Origin: Firmicutes bacterium UBA3738
GTDB lineage: Bacteria > Bacillota > Clostridia > Peptostreptococcales > Anaerovoracaceae
Reading direction: 5' to 3'
Assembly: GCA_002372505.1 (NCBI GenBank)
Contig: DFGY01000079.1
Coordinates: 4,133-29,674 of the forward strand
Length of the DNA stretch: 25,542 nucleotides
In this document: one piece after another, positions 16,249 through 23,353 of the stretch
How the letters are laid out: every line of letters starts with the position of its first letter
How positions within the stretch are numbered: position 1 is the first letter of the stretch
Program-made: the position numbers and the translations under genes
The notes under the pieces: generated by a model
Database searches by the model: none
Seen by the model: the letters and a program-made list of their open reading frames with translations, nothing else
Told to the model about the DNA's origin: nothing

Positions 16249-18159
16249 ATGAAAAGTTATTCATCCGATAAAATTAGAAACGTAGCATTAGTCGGTCACG
16301 GCGGCAGCGGCAAGACAACTTTTGTCGAAGCAATTCTGAACCAGACAGGTGTTACGGGACGTATGGGTAAAGTTGAAGACGGAAACACAGTATCCGACTA
16401 CGATAAGATGGAGCACGAAAAGGGATATTCCATCAATTCTTCAATTATTCCCGTAGAGTGGAAAGACACAAAAATCAACTTCATTGACACACCGGGATTC
16501 TTTGACTTTGTAGGTGAAGTAAACGCAGCAATGAGAGCCGCTGAAGTAGCAGCAATTCTCGTAGACGCTGCTCAGGGCGTACAGGTTGGTACGGAACAGG
16601 CATGGAAGGCCTGCGAGAAGTATGGCAAGCCCAGAATAGTAATTCTGAACGACAAGGGAACAGGCGACGTAGACGCTGCAATAGCTTCCCTTAAGGATAA
16701 ATTCGGCACAGGAATCACACCTCTTTCCTGGCCTCTCGGCGAAGTAGACGACGACCTCATGGAAGCAATCGCTTCATCGGACGAGGAACTCATGGAGAAA
16801 TACTTCGAAGGTGAAGAGTTCACAGAAGATGAAATCAAGAAGGGCCTTAAAGGCGGTATCGCAGACGGCAGCATCGTTCCCGTATGCAAGACACCATTTA
16901 AAATTGGCGAGCCTGCCGATGCAATCCTCGACTTCATCGTAGGCGTCTGCCCATCACCGGCTGATGTTGACACAGTCGACCCGGCAGGCAAACCGGCAGC
17001 CTTCGTATTCAAGACAATCGCCGACCCATTCGTAGGAAAGATTTCCGTTCTCAAGGTTGCCAGCGGTAAAATCAACAGTGGCGCAGAGCTTCAGAACGAA
17101 AGAGCCGGCAAAGCAGAAAAGCTGGGCAAGCTCATGGTTCTCCGCGGCAACAAGCAGGAAGACATCGATGCAGGCGAAGCCGGCGACATCGTTGCAGTAG
17201 CCAAGCTGCAGACAGCTCTCTCCGGAGACACCCTGGCAGAAAAGGGAAGCGACATCAGCTACGACGAGCTGGATCTGCCATCACCGGTACTCTACCAGGC
17301 TATCGAGGCAGCCGACAAGAAGCAGGAAGACAAAGTATTCTCAGGTCTGGCAAGACTGAGAGAAGAAGATCCTTCCTTCGTAATCGAGAGAAACGCTGAG
17401 ACACGCCAGACACTCCTGGGTGGACAGGGCGAGCAGCAGCTGAATATTATAAAAGACAAGCTTAAGGACAGATTCGGAGTAGAGGTTCAGACCATTCCGC
17501 AGAAAATCGCTTACCGCGAAACAATCCGTGGCAACTCCGATGTACAGGGTAAACACAAGAAGCAGACCGGTGGTGCAGGACAGTACGGTGACGTACACAT
17601 TAAGTTCTCACCTTGCGAAGCCGACTTCGAATTCGAAGAAACACTCTTCGGCGGATCAATTCCGAAGAACTACGTACCGGCTATCGAAAAGGGTCTCATT
17701 GAATCCATGGAAAGAGGTCCTCTGGCAGGATGTAAGGTACAGGGCGTACACGCCAACCTGTACGACGGCTCCTACCACGATGTAGACTCAAACGAAATGG
17801 CATTCAAAATTGCAGCTTCACTGGCCTTCAAGAAAGGTATCGTAGAAGCCAACCCAATTCTTCTTGAGCCAATCATGCATCTGGAAATCACAGTTCCCGA
17901 CGATAACATGGGCGACATTATGGGTGACATGAACAAGCGTCGCGGCCGTATCCTGGGCTCAGAGCCTTTGGCATCAGGCGAACAGAAAATCATGGCCGAA
18001 GCACCTCAGGCAGAGCTCTTCGACTACGCCATCACAGTTCGCTCCATGACACAGGGACGTGGCAGCTATGAAATGACCTTCGAGCGCTACGACCAGGTAC
18101 CCGGCAACATCGCCGAAAAGATTATCGCCGACCACAAGGCAGAAGAAGAAGCAAACTAA
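16249..18159 (+). CDS. Elongation factor G-like translational GTPase (EF-G2 type), short form with altered G4
   Basis: Domains I-V of EF-G can be followed, but the protein has 636 residues where canonical EF-G has about 690. G1 is GHGGSGKT (16-23) and G3 is DTPG (80-83). The switch region reads EKGYSINSS rather than the canonical RGITI, as in the EF-G-like paralogue group. The G4 motif NKMD is missing: the equivalent stretch is VILNDKGTGDVD (131-142), as if two residues were deleted. Domain IV keeps GGAGQYGDVHI and GSYHDVDSN; domain V keeps MGDIMGDMNKRRG. It may act as a second translocase, in ribosome recycling or in a stress role; it is unlikely to be the main EF-G. Confidence 0.88.
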   Translation: MKSYSSDKIRNVALVGHGGSGKTTFVEAILNQTGVTGRMGKVEDGNTVSDYDKMEHEKGYSINSSIIPVEWKDTKINFIDTPGFFDFVGEVNAAMRAAEVAAILVDAAQGVQVGTEQAWKACEKYGKPRIVILNDKGTGDVDAAIASLKDKFGTGITPLSWPLGEVDDDLMEAIASSDEELMEKYFEGEEFTEDEIKKGLKGGIADGSIVPVCKTPFKIGEPADAILDFIVGVCPSPADVDTVDPAGKPAAFVFKTIADPFVGKISVLKVASGKINSGAELQNERAGKAEKLGKLMVLRGNKQEDIDAGEAGDIVAVAKLQTALSGDTLAEKGSDISYDELDLPSPVLYQAIEAADKKQEDKVFSGLARLREEDPSFVIERNAETRQTLLGGQGEQQLNIIKDKLKDRFGVEVQTIPQKIAYRETIRGNSDVQGKHKKQTGGAGQYGDVHIKFSPCEADFEFEETLFGGSIPKNYVPAIEKGLIESMERGPLAGCKVQGVHANLYDGSYHDVDSNEMAFKIAASLAFKKGIVEANPILLEPIMHLEITVPDDNMGDIMGDMNKRRGRILGSEPLASGEQKIMAEAPQAELFDYAITVRSMTQGRGSYEMTFERYDQVPGNIAEKIIADHKAEEEAN

Positions 18160-18174
18160 GCACAGACGCTTGAG

Positions 18175-18203
18175 CGTTTCACGGGGACAGGCTTTTTGTT
18201 ACG
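18175..18203 (+). repeat. Dispersed repeat, type B
   Basis: The copy starts CGTTTCACGGGGACAGGC and runs on to TTTTTGTTAC. It matches the copies at 13724, 14109-14139, 21203, 21359-21389 and 21829-21859 until its last bases, where GTTTCAC is replaced by sequence that completes a terminator stem. Confidence 0.8.
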
Positions 18204-18218
18204 GCCTGCCCCCTTTTT
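18183..18218 (+). terminator. Rho-independent terminator after the EF-G-like gene
   Basis: GGGG-a-CAGGC pairs with GCCTG-CCCC (nine pairs, one bulged A) around an 11-base loop, followed by CTTTTT. The 5' half of the stem is the core of a type B repeat, so the repeat appears to have been recruited as a terminator. Confidence 0.8.
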
Positions 18219-18233
18219 AATTAAAATATCCTC

Positions 18234-18262
18234 TTGATAGATTTTAATGTTATTACTATAAT
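18234..18262 (+). promoter_or_regulatory. Promoter of the DUF1461-like / PHP / cysS group
   Basis: TTGATA (18234-18239) and a perfect TATAAT (18257-18262) are 17 bases apart. The expected transcription start, near 18269, lies only about three bases before the ATG at 18272, so the mRNA would be almost leaderless. Confidence 0.7.
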
Positions 18263-18271
18263 ATTAATGAT

Positions 18272-18979
18272 ATGAGAAAAAGTCGCGGTGTGTATGGAAC
18301 AAGAAAAAAACGGGATTTTGATATTCAGAAATTCCTAGCCAATCTAATTGTAATCTTTTTGCCGATTATGATTTTTTGTCTTTCGGCAAATATTGTTCTG
18401 CGCCTGGGTGAGGTGTACGAGTTCAGTCTCAATTCTTCGGAGATTATGGAGAATACAACCATCGCCACAACCAAGGATGATGTGGTGAACACCTTCGCCT
18501 CTTTCATGCAGCACAGAATGCCGGAACTGACCCTCATGGAAAATGTGGAATACGAGCCCCAGGATATATTCAGTTCCCTGGATAAAAAGGCCATGGCAGG
18601 ACTGAGGAGTCTGCTGGATGTACTCCTTGCAATTGGCGCTGGCGCATTCCTGGTTAATTTAGCCGCATACTTCTTCCTCATAAGGTGGAGGGTGAAGGCA
18701 GTATTTATGAAGCGATTTAAAATAGCCGTCCTGGTTTTGCTGATTATAGAAGTGGTAAATGCCGTAATCAACCTGGTGCCGTCACTTCGCATGGCAGCGT
18801 ACGGAGGAGTCTTCGGAAAGAAATTCCCCGACGGGGACAACCTGGTACTACTCCTCAGCGACAGTTTTCCATTTCAGGTAACCATGTTTGAAATCATAGT
18901 AGGTGGTATATTATTAGCACTGATGACGTATATCACATGGTCCGTTGCGGGACGGCGGAAATTTTTTAAGAGATTTTAA
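18272..18979 (+). CDS. Multi-pass membrane protein, DUF1461-like
   Basis: The 235-residue product has about four hydrophobic segments (near 22-44, 115-138, 148-168 and 205-228), a basic N-terminus and a basic C-terminus. The loop before the last segment (FGKKFPDGDNLVLLLSDSFP) recalls the DUF1461/TIGR01906 family, but the match is by eye only. There is no ribosome site before the ATG, and the promoter lies immediately upstream. A GTG seven codons in is the only near alternative, and it also lacks a good site. The PHP gene starts one base after the stop. Confidence 0.6.
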   Translation: MRKSRGVYGTRKKRDFDIQKFLANLIVIFLPIMIFCLSANIVLRLGEVYEFSLNSSEIMENTTIATTKDDVVNTFASFMQHRMPELTLMENVEYEPQDIFSSLDKKAMAGLRSLLDVLLAIGAGAFLVNLAAYFFLIRWRVKAVFMKRFKIAVLVLLIIEVVNAVINLVPSLRMAAYGGVFGKKFPDGDNLVLLLSDSFPFQVTMFEIIVGGILLALMTYITWSVAGRRKFFKRF

Positions 18980-18980
18980 G

Positions 18981-19769
18981 ATGAACAGTAAAGATTCTGA
19001 TTATCACATTCACACATATTATTCCGACGGAACCCTGTCGCCGGCCCAGGTAGTCGCCTGGGCAAAGGATAAAGGCCTTTCCCATATGGCCATTACCGAT
19101 CACGACGGCGTAGACGGTCTCCCTGAAGGAGCCGCTGCGGCGCGGCAGGTCGGAATCGATTTTACCTATGGCATAGAGCTGTCCACCTTGTTTGAAGGCA
19201 GGACAGGTCTTCATATTTTAGGGTATGGCATTAATGCGGAAGACGAGGCTCTAAAGGCGGCCTGCGAAAAAATCAGAATCTGGAGAGAAGAAAGAAACGA
19301 AAAACTACTTGCGGCTTTGGCTCAAGAGGGGTATTCTATATCGCAGGAATATCTGCCGGGTTCATTTATCAGCAAGCCGGCAATGGCCAGGGCAATGACC
19401 TTTCTCGGTTATATAAAGGAACCGAAAGAAGCATTTGATAATATATTTTCAACGGAGAAGATGAGAAAAATACCAAAGCAAAAAATAGATTCATACGAAG
19501 CCATAGACCTCATCCTTGGCGCCGATGGAATGGCAGTCCTTGCCCATCCGGGGCTTATTCGCCATCAGGGAGAGCGAGGCAGCGAGGAATTTTTCGCCAA
19601 GGTGGAGGAAATAATCCAAAAACTGGCGGCCCACGGAATGGGCGGCCTGGAATGCTGTTACAGCAAGCATTCAGAAGAAGAGGAGATGCGCTTATCCCAT
19701 ATAGCGGAAAAACATAATTTGATAATAACCAGAGGCTCGGATTACCACGGGCCGGAGCACAGGAGGTAA
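18981..19769 (+). CDS. PHP-domain phosphoesterase, YciV/RNase AM-like
   Basis: Metal-binding motifs of the PHP family are clear: DYHIHTYYSDGTLSP near the start, AITDHDGVDGL, GIELST, LHILGYGI, AVLAHPG and, at the end, GSDYHG. Order and spacing fit the YciV group (5'-3' exonuclease RNase AM / nucleoside 3',5'-bisphosphate phosphatase) rather than the HisK histidinol phosphatase. The 262-residue protein stops soon after GSDYHG, a little earlier than usual. The frame is open upstream to 18945, but ATG 18981 gives a family-like start one base after the previous gene. The last codons carry the AGGAGG used by cysS. Confidence 0.8.
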   Translation: MNSKDSDYHIHTYYSDGTLSPAQVVAWAKDKGLSHMAITDHDGVDGLPEGAAAARQVGIDFTYGIELSTLFEGRTGLHILGYGINAEDEALKAACEKIRIWREERNEKLLAALAQEGYSISQEYLPGSFISKPAMARAMTFLGYIKEPKEAFDNIFSTEKMRKIPKQKIDSYEAIDLILGADGMAVLAHPGLIRHQGERGSEEFFAKVEEIIQKLAAHGMGGLECCYSKHSEEEEMRLSHIAEKHNLIITRGSDYHGPEHRR

Positions 19770-19775
19770 GATAAA

Positions 19776-21176
19776 ATGAAAGTATATAACACAATGACCA
19801 GACAGAAGGAAGAGTTCAAACCAATTACAGAGGGCAAGGTAAACATGTACGTTTGCGGCCCCACTGTTTACAACTTCTTTCATATAGGAAACGCCAGACC
19901 CTTCGTAGTCTTCGACACACTGAGAAAGTACCTGGAGTACAAGGGCAACGATGTAACCTTCGTACAGAACTTCACAGACGTAGACGACAAGATTATCAAT
20001 CGCGCCAAGGAAGAAGGAATCACAGCGCCGGAGGTTGCGGACAAGTACATTGACGAATACTACAAGGATGCGGCAGCCCTCAACGTTAAAAAGGCTGACG
20101 TACACCCGAGAGTATCTGAGACAATGGATGAAATCATCCAGTTCGTAAAAGACCTCATAGACATGGGCTACGCCTATGAAGTGGACGGCGACGTATATTA
20201 CAGCACACGTAAATTCCCGGAATACGGTAAGCTTTCGAAGCAGAACATTGACGACCTTGAAGCCGGTGCCAGAATCATGGTAGAAGAAAAGAAGCAGGAT
20301 CCGCTGGACTTTGCTCTCTGGAAGGCCCGCAAGGAAGAAAGCGAAATCGCCTGGGATTCACCCTGGGGAATGGGAAGACCCGGCTGGCACATTGAGTGCT
20401 CAACAATGAGCCGCAAATATCTCGGCGACACGATTGACATTCACGCCGGCGGTCAGGACCTGCAGTTCCCCCACCACGAGAATGAAATCGCCCAGAGCGA
20501 AGCTCACAACGGATGCACATTCGCAAATTACTGGATGCACAACGGTTACATTACAGTTGACAATGAGAAAATGTCCAAGTCCCTGGGCAACTTCTTCACA
20601 GTAAGAGACATTCTCGAAAAGTATGACGGCGAGGTAATCAGATTCTTCCTGCTCTCAGGACATTACCGCAACCCGATTAACTTCTCCGACGAGCTCATGG
20701 AGCAGGCGAAGAATTCTCTGGGAAGGCTTCAGAACGCCAAGGAAAATCTCCAGTTCTTAATTGAGAAGGGCGAAGGCGCTATGACTGACGCCGAGAGGGA
20801 AGCCTTCGAAGATTACGACAAATACAGGCAGCAGTTCATAGCTGCAATGGACGACGACCTTAACACAGCCGACGGCATCACAGCAGTATTTGAACTGGTA
20901 ACGGCAATTAACACAGCCGTAAAAGACGGAGCCAGCAAGGAATTCGCAGAAAAGTCCCTGGAGACTCTCATGGAATTCGCAAACGTACTGGGCATCCTCC
21001 AGCAGGACAAAGCAGATGACGGCATCGACGCCGAAATCCAGGCACTGGTTGACGAAAGACAGCAGGCAAGAGCCGAAAAGAACTTCGCCCGCGCCGACGA
21101 AATCAGAGACGAACTGGCAGCCCGCGGCATTACACTTAAAGACACACCACAGGGCGTCCAGATAATCAAAGAATAA
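19776..21176 (+). CDS. cysS: Cysteinyl-tRNA synthetase
   Basis: A class I synthetase of 466 residues. The zinc ligand Cys27 lies in YVCGPTVYNFFHIGNARP, which also holds the HIGH-type HIGN. Further zinc ligands appear in HIECSTMS and HHENEIAQSEA, and the KMSKS loop is EKMSKSLGNF. The C-terminal helical domain ends with ARADEIRDELAARGI, typical of the family. Its AGGAGG overlaps the end of the PHP gene. No T-box leader is present. The order cysS then mrnC is conserved in Firmicutes. Confidence 0.97.
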   Translation: MKVYNTMTRQKEEFKPITEGKVNMYVCGPTVYNFFHIGNARPFVVFDTLRKYLEYKGNDVTFVQNFTDVDDKIINRAKEEGITAPEVADKYIDEYYKDAAALNVKKADVHPRVSETMDEIIQFVKDLIDMGYAYEVDGDVYYSTRKFPEYGKLSKQNIDDLEAGARIMVEEKKQDPLDFALWKARKEESEIAWDSPWGMGRPGWHIECSTMSRKYLGDTIDIHAGGQDLQFPHHENEIAQSEAHNGCTFANYWMHNGYITVDNEKMSKSLGNFFTVRDILEKYDGEVIRFFLLSGHYRNPINFSDELMEQAKNSLGRLQNAKENLQFLIEKGEGAMTDAEREAFEDYDKYRQQFIAAMDDDLNTADGITAVFELVTAINTAVKDGASKEFAEKSLETLMEFANVLGILQQDKADDGIDAEIQALVDERQQARAEKNFARADEIRDELAARGITLKDTPQGVQIIKE

Positions 21177-21185
21177 AAGCAGCAC

Positions 21186-21389
21186 CGTTTCACGGGGACA
21201 ACCGTTTCACGGGGACAGGCTTTTTGTTTCACCTAAAAAATGTAAGATGACAAGGGGACGGTTCTCTTGTCATCTTTTTGTCCTATGGAAGGACGGGATA
21301 CTGTATTTCTATGCACAGAAAAACTAGGAGAACCGCCCTTGTCATCTTTCCAAAAAATGGTGAAACAAAAAGCCTGTCCCCGTGAAACG
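21186..21389. repeat. Repeat cluster: partial type B plus 187-base palindrome of types B and A
   Basis: A partial type B copy (21186-21200) is followed by a palindrome, 21203-21389. Its outer arms are type B, forward at 21203-21233 and reverse at 21359-21389. Its inner arms are type A, forward at 21245-21275 and reverse at 21327-21346. The reverse type A has lost two bases (AACCGCCCTTG where AACCGTCCCCTTG is expected). A small hairpin, GTCCT/AGGAC, sits in the centre. It fills the 254-base gap between cysS and mrnC. Confidence 0.85.
21245..21279 (+). terminator. Probable terminator after cysS formed by a type A repeat
   Basis: AGATGACA pairs perfectly with TGTCATCT over eight bases around a 15-base loop, followed at once by a T-run. 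The stem is AT-rich, so it may be only moderately strong. The whole palindrome 21203-21389 could form a larger competing hairpin. Confidence 0.55.
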
Positions 21390-21394
21390 CACCC

Positions 21395-21424
21395 TTGAAA
21401 CCACAATGACCAGGGTGGTATTAT
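21395..21424 (+). promoter_or_regulatory. Probable promoter of mrnC, giving a leaderless mRNA
   Basis: TTGAAA (21395-21400) and TATTAT (21419-21424) are 18 bases apart. The expected transcription start coincides with the mrnC ATG at 21431. No ribosome site lies between them. Confidence 0.5.
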
Positions 21425-21430
21425 TGAGCA

Positions 21431-21832
21431 ATGGAGAACATTAAAGACGAAAGAATAATAAATTCCGATCCGTTGGTGCTGGCCTATATTGGCGACGCCG
21501 TATTCGAGCTAGCTGTCAGAAAGCACGTGATTGAAAGCGGTCTGGTAAAGCCGAACAAACTTCACGCTGCGGCGGTGGGCTACGTCAGAGCCTCGGCACA
21601 GGCGGCGGCCATAAAAGAATTGTTCGATGAGCTCCCGGAAGACCGGCAGCGGTTGGTTAAACGCGCTCGCAACCACAAGAGCCTGAGCAGGCCCAAGAAT
21701 GCCGACCCGGTGGAATACAAGTGGGCCACGGCCTTCGAAGCCCTTATAGGTTATTTGCACCTTGCCGGGCTGAAGGAAGAGATGGATGATGTGATTAGTA
21801 AATCAATAGCAATAATAGAAAAAAGCAGGTGA
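21431..21832 (+). CDS. mrnC: Mini-ribonuclease III
   Basis: A dimeric RNase III catalytic domain without a double-stranded RNA-binding domain, used in 23S rRNA 3' maturation in Firmicutes. LAYIGDAVFELAVR carries the catalytic Asp22, and the second half (KNADPVEYKWATAFEALIGYLHL) is diagnostic. Length 133 is normal. The ATG has no ribosome site; an in-frame stop (TGA at 21425-21427) rules out an upstream start. The stop codon overlaps a type B repeat. Confidence 0.95.
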   Translation: MENIKDERIINSDPLVLAYIGDAVFELAVRKHVIESGLVKPNKLHAAAVGYVRASAQAAAIKELFDELPEDRQRLVKRARNHKSLSRPKNADPVEYKWATAFEALIGYLHLAGLKEEMDDVISKSIAIIEKSR

Positions 21833-21859
21833 AACAAAAAGCCTGTCCCCGTGAAACGC
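21829..21859 (-). repeat. Dispersed repeat, type B, overlapping the mrnC stop codon
   Basis: On the minus strand it reads CGTTTCACGGGGACAGGC, then TTTTTGTTTCACC. The end of the element supplies the TGA stop of mrnC (21830-21832), so an insertion here fixed the C-terminus of the protein. Confidence 0.85.
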
Positions 21860-21889
21860 TTTACCTGGATGGGTATGGCGTGTTAATAT
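21860..21889 (+). promoter_or_regulatory. Possible promoter of thyA
   Basis: TTTACC (21860-21865) and TAATAT (21884-21889) are 18 bases apart, with TGT before the -10 as an extended element. It lies just after the repeat that ends mrnC. The match is moderate. Confidence 0.4.
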
Positions 21890-21926
21890 ATTAAACAAAA
21901 TTAAAGGTAGCAAAGAGGAAAAGAAA

Positions 21927-22757
21927 ATGAGTAAAGCAGATGTATTATTCGTTGATATGTGCACGGACATTATTGAGAATGGGTTTTCGTCGGAGGGGCA
22001 GAAGGTAAGGCCGGTCTGGCCCGACGGTACTCCGGCACATACTATAAAGAAGTTCGGCGTTGTGAACCGGTACAACCTGCAGGAAGAATTTCCGGCTCTC
22101 ACCTTAAGACCCACGGCCATTAAGTCAGCCACTGATGAAATTCTGTGGATCTGGCAGAAAAAGTCCAACAACATCAAGGACTTAAACAGCCACATCTGGG
22201 ATGAATGGGCAGATGAGAACGGCTCCATCGGCAAGGGCTACGGCTATCAGCTGGGAGTTAAGTACAAGTTCGCCCACGGTGAAATGGACCAGGTGGATAA
22301 CGTGCTTTGGCAGCTTAAGAATCAGCCCTATTCCCGCCGCATTCTCACTAATATATTCAACTTTAGCGATCTGACGGAAATGGGACTGGAGCCCTGCGCT
22401 TATTCCATGACATTTAACGTCACAGGGGACACTCTGAACGGCATATTGAACCAGAGATCCCAGGACATTCTCGCAGCGAACAACTGGAATGTAGTGCAGT
22501 ACTCAATCCTGCTCATGATGTTTGCCCAGGCAACGGGATTCAAAGCCGGCGAGCTGGTACATGTTATTTCCGACGCCCACATTTACGACCGCCACGTGCC
22601 GATTATAAAGGAGCTAATTGAGAGACCTCAGTTCCCGGCACCGAAGGTAACGCTGAATCCGGACGTAAAGGACTTCTATGAATTCACAGTGGACGACGTA
22701 ATAGTTGAAAACTACGAAAAGAACCCGCAGATAAAGGACATTCCCATCGCTATATAG
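21927..22757 (+). CDS. thyA: Thymidylate synthase ThyA
   Basis: This methylates dUMP to dTMP using methylene-tetrahydrofolate and releases dihydrofolate. The nucleophile is Cys157 in LEPCAYSMTF; the usual PCH motif is PCA here, a variant I associate with a divergent Firmicutes clade. QRSQD (Arg177, Asp180), the substrate Asn188 in NNWNVVQY, and DAHIYDRH are intact. Length is 276. An AGGAAAAG site precedes the ATG. The next gene, folA, recycles the dihydrofolate it makes. Confidence 0.95.
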   Translation: MSKADVLFVDMCTDIIENGFSSEGQKVRPVWPDGTPAHTIKKFGVVNRYNLQEEFPALTLRPTAIKSATDEILWIWQKKSNNIKDLNSHIWDEWADENGSIGKGYGYQLGVKYKFAHGEMDQVDNVLWQLKNQPYSRRILTNIFNFSDLTEMGLEPCAYSMTFNVTGDTLNGILNQRSQDILAANNWNVVQYSILLMMFAQATGFKAGELVHVISDAHIYDRHVPIIKELIERPQFPAPKVTLNPDVKDFYEFTVDDVIVENYEKNPQIKDIPIAI

Positions 22758-22785
22758 CAGGGCGGGTCAAAAGAAAGGTAATGCA

Positions 22786-23349
22786 TTGAAAGCAATAGTT
22801 GCAGTAGATAAAAACTGGGCCATAGGAAAGGACGGCGACCTGCTGTTCAAACTGCCCGGAGACATGAAATATTTCAGAGAGACCACCAAGGGGAAGGTGA
22901 TCGTGCTGGGACGCAAGACCCTGGAGTCATTCCCCGGAGGAAAACCCTTGCCCGGCCGGGTCAACGTAGTGCTGACCAGGAATAAGGACTACGCCCCGGA
23001 AGGAATCTGCGTCTGCCATTCCCTGAAGGAATGCGAAGGGGCGGAATGTGAGCAGGCGGAATGTGGGCAGCCCTGCATCGTGCTCTGCCCATCGCCGGAG
23101 GAACTGGAAGAACGCATAGGCGCAGATGCCTTGGCGGACGCTTATGTCTGCGGCGGCGGCGAAATTTATAGGAAACTCATTCACCTTTGCGACGAAGCTC
23201 TGGTGACAAAAATAGAAGCAGACCTTGAGGCCGACACATTCTTCCCGAATCTGGACGAGGATCCGAGCTTTAAGTGCGTACAGGAAAGCGAGCCCCTGGA
23301 AGATGGCGGCATTACATACAGATTTACTACATACGAGCAGATCAAATAA
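22786..23349 (+). CDS. folA: Dihydrofolate reductase with a Cys-rich repeat insert
   Basis: It reduces the dihydrofolate produced by ThyA. The start KAIVAVDKNWAIGKDGDLLF, the catalytic acid Asp26 in LPGDMKYFRETT, LGRKTLESFPGGKPLPGR and the cofactor loop VCGGGEIYRKL are all typical. At 187 residues it is longer than the usual 160, because of an insert at about 81-97 made of three five-residue repeats (KECEG, AECEQ, AECGQ). It starts with TTG at 22786, seven bases after AAGAAAGG; the nearby ATG at 22781 is out of frame and meets a stop at once. Confidence 0.94.
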   Translation: MKAIVAVDKNWAIGKDGDLLFKLPGDMKYFRETTKGKVIVLGRKTLESFPGGKPLPGRVNVVLTRNKDYAPEGICVCHSLKECEGAECEQAECGQPCIVLCPSPEELEERIGADALADAYVCGGGEIYRKLIHLCDEALVTKIEADLEADTFFPNLDEDPSFKCVQESEPLEDGGITYRFTTYEQIK

Positions 23350-23353
23350 TTAA

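Noticed and set aside
18981..19769. PHP protein as the missing histidinol-phosphate phosphatase
   Set aside because: Motif order (TDHDGVDGL, GIELST, LHILGYGI) and length fit the YciV group, not HisK, and the gene is far from the his operon.
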